The notes under the pieces: model-generated
The model's input: only the letters and a program-made list of their open reading frames with translations
Told to the model about the DNA's origin: nothing
Databases searched by the model: none
Part shown: piece by piece, positions 59,650 to 64,000 of the stretch
How the letters are laid out: every line of letters begins with the position of its first letter
Numbering within the stretch: position 1 is the first letter of the stretch
Origin: Pseudofabraea citricarpa
Taxonomy: Eukaryota > Ascomycota > Leotiomycetes > Helotiales > Dermateaceae
Length of the DNA stretch: 64,000 bases
Reading direction: 5' to 3'
NCBI GenBank assembly: GCA_029641185.1
Contig: JAPWGK010000019.1
Span: forward strand, 620,001-684,000
Position numbers and translations under genes: made by a program

Positions 59650-60278
59650 CTACTTAGTTGTAGGAAGAGGTGTAACCGCAAAAGTAGGTCTTACGTATCT
59701 ACGCAACATGCGTTAGCATTCCAATTCAGCAAAGACAAGAGGAGACACATACCTGTCAGAGTTATAAGCGCTCGTCGTAGTTCCCAACAACTCCTTCTCT
59801 CTAGCCAAATCGGCATAATGCCTACGGACGAGATCGCGATCCTCCTCCGCCGTCAAGAGCGGGATGAGGTGGATTCTCGACCACATCTTCTCGCGGGCAT
59901 ATTCACTACACACGCCCACAGCCGTCAGCAAAGTATCGCACCGCCGCATCCATCTCATCTCATCCGGATCGCTCGTCGTGTCCAGGGACGACGTACTTCT
60001 GTTCCCGGATGCCCTTGCCGACCTTGTACATGCCAAACGTCATAATTCCACCAACAGCCAAGAGAACGACGGCCGGTCGGAAGCCTCTCGCAGGCAGGTT
60101 TCTCTACAGCAGACATGACCATGTTAGCAGAGCTTCTCCAGATCGCATCGAAGCTTCGAACGGCAAGGGCCCTGCGAAACTCGGCAGGTACAGGCGGACC
60201 GTGATGTTGACAGGATGAGAAACGAACCTTGTATTGCACTGGCGCATAGCCACCAGAGGGTGGTAAATCTTGAGGCAT
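59650..60278 (-). CDS. Complex I accessory subunit, GRIM-19/NDUFA13 type
   Basis: Minus-strand exons 60228-60278, 59997-60103, 59753-59905 and 59650-59698 join to 119 residues. The N-terminus MPQDLPPSGGYAPVQYKRNLP and the single membrane span (VVLLAVGGIMTFGMYKVGKGIREQ) are the signature of the B16.6/GRIM-19 subunit of mitochondrial NADH:ubiquinone oxidoreductase. A charged helix follows (EYAREKMWSRIHLIPLLTAEED) and a short C-terminus with SDRYVRPTF. The length fits fungal members. The subunit sits in the inner membrane arm of complex I. It lies head-to-tail downstream of FCP1 with 364 bp between them. Confidence 0.93.
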
Positions 60279-60642
60279 TGTGTATGTTTTGAAGGCTCAA
60301 TTGCGCGGGGGGTATATCTGGAGCTTGAATTGAGGTTCGATTGAAGCACTGCGCTAGTATTGGGAGCTAAACTCGTTCAGCGTCTCGCAGCCTCACCGAT
60401 GTGGCAGAATGATAATCACGTGTTTTAGCGAATCAGCGTATTACGAGGCTTCGAATGGTCATCCATAGGCAATTTTCTTGAGCGCTTCCATGGATATCCT
60501 GTAAATGGACAATCTGTAATTCTTGTCATGAATAAAGTGGAATAATTTTAGACAATGTTCGCTTTCATACTCCTATCCTGCTATGCTGACCGTCCCACCA
60601 ACGCCTATACCAAATGCAGTCGACCTTACGAATATCATCAAC
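60279..60642. other. Promoter of the complex I subunit gene
   Basis: A 364-bp tandem spacer, with no coding sequence seen. Confidence 0.4.
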
Positions 60643-63423
60643 TCATCCACCGCTCCCCTCCCCAACAGTATCCGTCGGCGAAACAGAAGCAGCAAGCTCT
60701 TGTTCTTCCCGCTCGAATTCCGCCATAAAATCTGCCTCCAAGTCATCCTCTAGGTCTCCTTCACCTTCGCTCGGATTGTCTTCGTCGTTCTCATCGCCTG
60801 TGATGCCTGGAGTAGGTAGACTTGATTCAGAGGTTGCACTGTTCGGAGTCTTGACTGTTTTCAAGCCGGTGCTTCTATCGCTGGCCTTCTTTCTTTTTCT
60901 GAGGACTGCACTCCCCGTGTCGCTGTTTTCACCGTCGTCATCTGTTGTTTCCTCAAGCTTGCGTTTCCGAGTTGGAACACTGGTTTTGCTGCTTCGACTC
61001 GTATCACTTGCGACACTCCCGGCATCGCTCTCGTTCTCCGAACCAGATTCTAAAAAGTCATTCAGTTCGTCATCAACATCGCCCCAATCGAAATCCTGAA
61101 GATTATCAATGGGAGAAATGCCACCCTCTATGTCCTCGGGCATCACACCCTCATCATCCGCTTGCTCGTCTTGGCTATTTGGCACACTGTCATCATCGTC
61201 ATCTGAGGACATGCCTCGTATAGATTCTGCATCTTCACTGTCGTCATCTGATCCGTTAATAGACGAAGGTGCACTTGCTGCATCCCCATCTTTCTGCCGA
61301 TCTTCCTGATGTATTTGCACCTACTGATATTAGTCTTTATATTGAAGAGAAGCTAGCCGATACTGCTTACCAGGTATGGTTCTTCATCTTCCCTTTCCCA
61401 TTTGCTCATGGAGTTGAGCAACCATTGCTGATTGACGATCTTGATGTGAGAATGTTTTGCTGCTTGTCGGACCTTTGCAGTGCGTGTTCTACTTGTCGAC
61501 GCCACAACATGTGTGACTCTACGTGATACTTTTGTTTGGATATTTGCTCCAAAACTGCTCGCTTGCATTGCAATTTCCGACCTAAATTACCGAACATGTC
61601 AGCATTTTATACAGATATAGCAAAAATATCTAGTCCATATGAATAGCTGGATAAGAAATATCATCTAAATACCTTAATAAATCAACACCAAGAGGCACGA
61701 GACCAGACATAACAAGTGTAGTGCCTGCTAGAGTCTTGGCTCTGTAAAAGGTTAGTATTTGTGGAGCATGTATTCAGTGGGGAACGTACTTCAATCGTGG
61801 CATGACATCTCCAATGTCTGGCACAATACTCAAATCCGCGGCATTTTCTTTAATTGAAACTTTCTTGTTGTGCCCCGGTTTCAGTTGAGCAATTCTTCCT
61901 CCTTGAGCGCTAACAAGAGCGCTTTCATATTCGTCAAAGAACGCTTTGTGCAATTGTTTGAGATGTTGCTCTAGGTAAGTGAGCTCTATATCGTCATCTC
62001 TTAGGAGATTGTGCCTATGTTGATCATGTGCAGTGTCGCCGTTCTTTGTTTCTTCGGTATTGCCGTCGGCCTCTTCATCTTCTTTCTCGAGCTGCTCTTG
62101 CATGTGTAACAATGGTCGCTCTGTCAATTGCTTCTCCAAAAACTTCTCTTGCTCAGCAGCTTGCTCTAATCGCAAAGCTTGGTCGTTGCCGCCGCCCATG
62201 CTAACAAGTTCTTCTAGAGCACTGACTTTGCCCTCTGTCCCGGGAGATGGAGCTTTCGGCGTTGGCTCAGTTGTTTCTTTAGCAGCTGCCACACTTGTTT
62301 CGCTGGTTGTTGGCTCATCCCCTGCTAAATCCCCAGCATTTTCAGTAGTGCCGGTTTCTACCGCTTCTACCTTTTGAGCAATACGCTTCTTATCTGCTGC
62401 ACTAATCTTCGGAAGTTCCTCTCTTTTCGGTAGGAAGCTGGAGTTGATATCACCGATGCCCAAGAAAAAGTCGTATGGAACGACTTTAATCAAATTTGGT
62501 CGGTTTTTGGGCCATACATCCGCGCGATCATCAATAATGACCACCATTTTGGTGTCCACTGGAAATAACCGGGCTAGACTTTTCGCCGTAACATTGCCAT
62601 TCTCATCGCGACTGATAATGCGATCGCCAAAAAGCTTCTTATCGGGGTCAACAATCTTGGCGATGCTGAGAGCATAGGCTCTAGTTCCCATAGTGTAAAC
62701 ATGGAGTTCATACAGCTCAGATACATGATCTAAAAACTCCTTCAGACCAGGTCGCATCTTGATGTAGTACCAGCATCCTGACGCCAGTCCCCGGGGACCA
62801 CCATCATCATTGAGTTGAAAGGATTTGACATCTTTCACAGCCTCATAATTTGGCGAATTGGGGTCCCGCTGCCATTCTCCAACCGTGGGCTCTATACAGG
62901 CATGGATAATCGTCTGGTCGAGGTCGACTACCAGTGAGAGTTTTTTGTTCTTGAGTAGCCGCCGTTGCGATTCTTCCTCTGATCTTGCAGCTTCATCTCG
63001 GCTGACCGTAAGGTGGTTTTGATCATGGATCATATTGACAGTTGCGCGATCAGTATCTGCCTCCCTGCTCGCCCAAGATGTTTCGGTCATGTCTTTGCCG
63101 CACATGCCACAGAGACCAGCGAACTGAATGGAATGTGAACAGCTCTCGTCAATATTGACAAAGGGCATGTCCCTCTCGACCGTCATGCCTTCCTTGACCT
63201 TCCATTCTCGGATTGTCCCATCTACCGAGCTATCCCAGTCTGCGATGGTAATTCGTTCCTTTTCCCACGTCTCGCCAAAAGGGTCGCCGACAGTTTCTAT
63301 CCAGGAGAACTTGTATTGCAGAATCGGCTCTTGCTTCTTGACATCCTCGCCGGGTTGCTTCAGGAGTTTGTTGATGATGATGGGATATTTTAGACGCGTT
63401 CCTAGGCTAAGTAGTTTTCCCAT
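60643..63423 (-). CDS. FCP1: RNA polymerase II CTD phosphatase FCP1
   Basis: Minus-strand exons 61790-63423, 61673-61741, 61371-61581 and 60643-61320 give 863 residues. The FCPH catalytic domain carries the DLDQT motif at residues 167-171 (the Asp nucleophile pair) and the later VIIDDRADVW. Before it is a GLCGMCGKDM Cys pair. A BRCT domain lies near residues 545-650, rebuilt across introns 1-3, with THVVAST and VNQQWLLNSM. The C-terminus is long, acidic and Ser-rich (DDDDD, EEQELA), as in Fcp1, where it contacts TFIIF. The enzyme removes phosphate from the CTD to recycle polymerase II. The start ATG at 63423 begins MGKLLSLGTRLKYP. Confidence 0.94.
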
Positions 63424-64000
63424 CTTGAATCCTCCGTCGCGTTATCGCGCGCTTTGTGTTCATGCGGTCTCCAAACAATTGAGCCTGTGTGAAGCATGGT
63501 TAGCAAGAGCTGGCGACGATAAAGAGGGGAGAGAAGGGCGTTTGCAGATGGACGCTGTTAACTTCGCGCCGGCGCAGGGTACAGGACAGCCAAAGTTAGA
63601 CTTTGAAATAGCCAAATAAGCTTGCGCATGCACAGAGAGCACTTTCGCAATGACATCTACAAGCTTTTGGGAAACCTACGATCTTAATTTGAGCTTCGCG
63701 AAAGCTCCCAAAGTTGTGTGTGGGGTTCCGCCACTGTCTATCCTGTGCATATCACCGCAATCCCCTCTCCACAAAAGTCAGCTTGCACCACCCCTGATTG
63801 AACGGCGCAGCTGGCGGAGTGATGTGCGGATGAGAGTCGAATGATCGAACAAGTGTGTTTGCGATAACTGGGCGAATGGTGGTAGCACTAAGATAGGTAC
63901 CTAGGTACAAGAGATGTTGTGGCCTGAGGCGGACAAACGCGAGAGGCGACGGGTACACTGACTGCGCTCATTCACTGATTCATGAGTTGTTCTGCTCGGC
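63424..64000. other. Upstream of FCP1
   Basis: Promoter side of FCP1 up to the window end. Short open frames here show no recognisable features. Confidence 0.4.

Overview
This window is nuclear DNA from a filamentous ascomycete (Pezizomycotina). The evidence is short GT-AG introns of roughly 45-165 nt in almost every gene, and fungus-typical families: Zn2Cys6 regulators, a DHA2 transporter, Inp1, a fungal ELYS and a GH5 ergosteryl-glucosidase. A helotialean (Leotiomycetes) origin would fit, but I cannot prove it from sequence alone. I rebuilt splice sites by hand; every gene model below keeps frame across all exons.

Layout. 0.4-7 kb: Rsc1/2-type RSC chromatin-remodelling subunit (+), ribosomal protein S20 (-), Cue3/ASCC2-type ribosome-rescue factor (+). 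7.4-14 kb: Inp1 peroxisome-inheritance protein (-), a multi-pass membrane protein resembling UsgS (+), and a formamidase (+) that needs a 5-nt micro-exon. 14.8-23.2 kb: a nuclear-division neighbourhood with Nup42/Amo1-type FG nucleoporin (-), ELYS-like pore-assembly protein (-) and condensin SMC4 (+). 24-25.8 kb: divergent RPS26 and ubiquitin-S27a genes sharing one promoter. 26.2-28.3 kb: a Zn2Cys6 regulator (-) with a 2.7-kb upstream region rich in simple repeats. 31-35.4 kb: exportin-5/Msn5 (-). 35.4-38.6 kb: AT-rich and gene-poor, with a possible SANT/Myb-like relic and an old tandem duplication. 38.6-41 kb: GH5 ergosteryl-beta-glucosidase (-). 42-46.6 kb: SKI3 (+). 46.9-50.2 kb: three small unrecognised genes. 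51-56 kb: a Zn2Cys6 regulator and a DHA2-type MFS exporter, convergent, with the same CGGAG/CTCCG elements in both promoters. 56-59.6 kb: AT-rich accessory DNA with a broken membrane-protein gene and a tiny cysteine-rich ORF. 59.6-63.4 kb: GRIM-19-type complex I subunit (-) and the RNA polymerase II CTD phosphatase FCP1 (-).

Most of the window is conserved housekeeping sequence. The accessory parts are the regulator/exporter pair at 51-56 kb and the two AT-rich, gene-poor stretches (about 36-38.5 kb and 56-59.5 kb). The best candidates for new biology are the predicted self-contained efflux regulon, the formamidase micro-exon, and the small zinc-ribbon-like ORF. I saw no transposon with intact ends, no CRISPR array and no rRNA or tRNA gene by eye.
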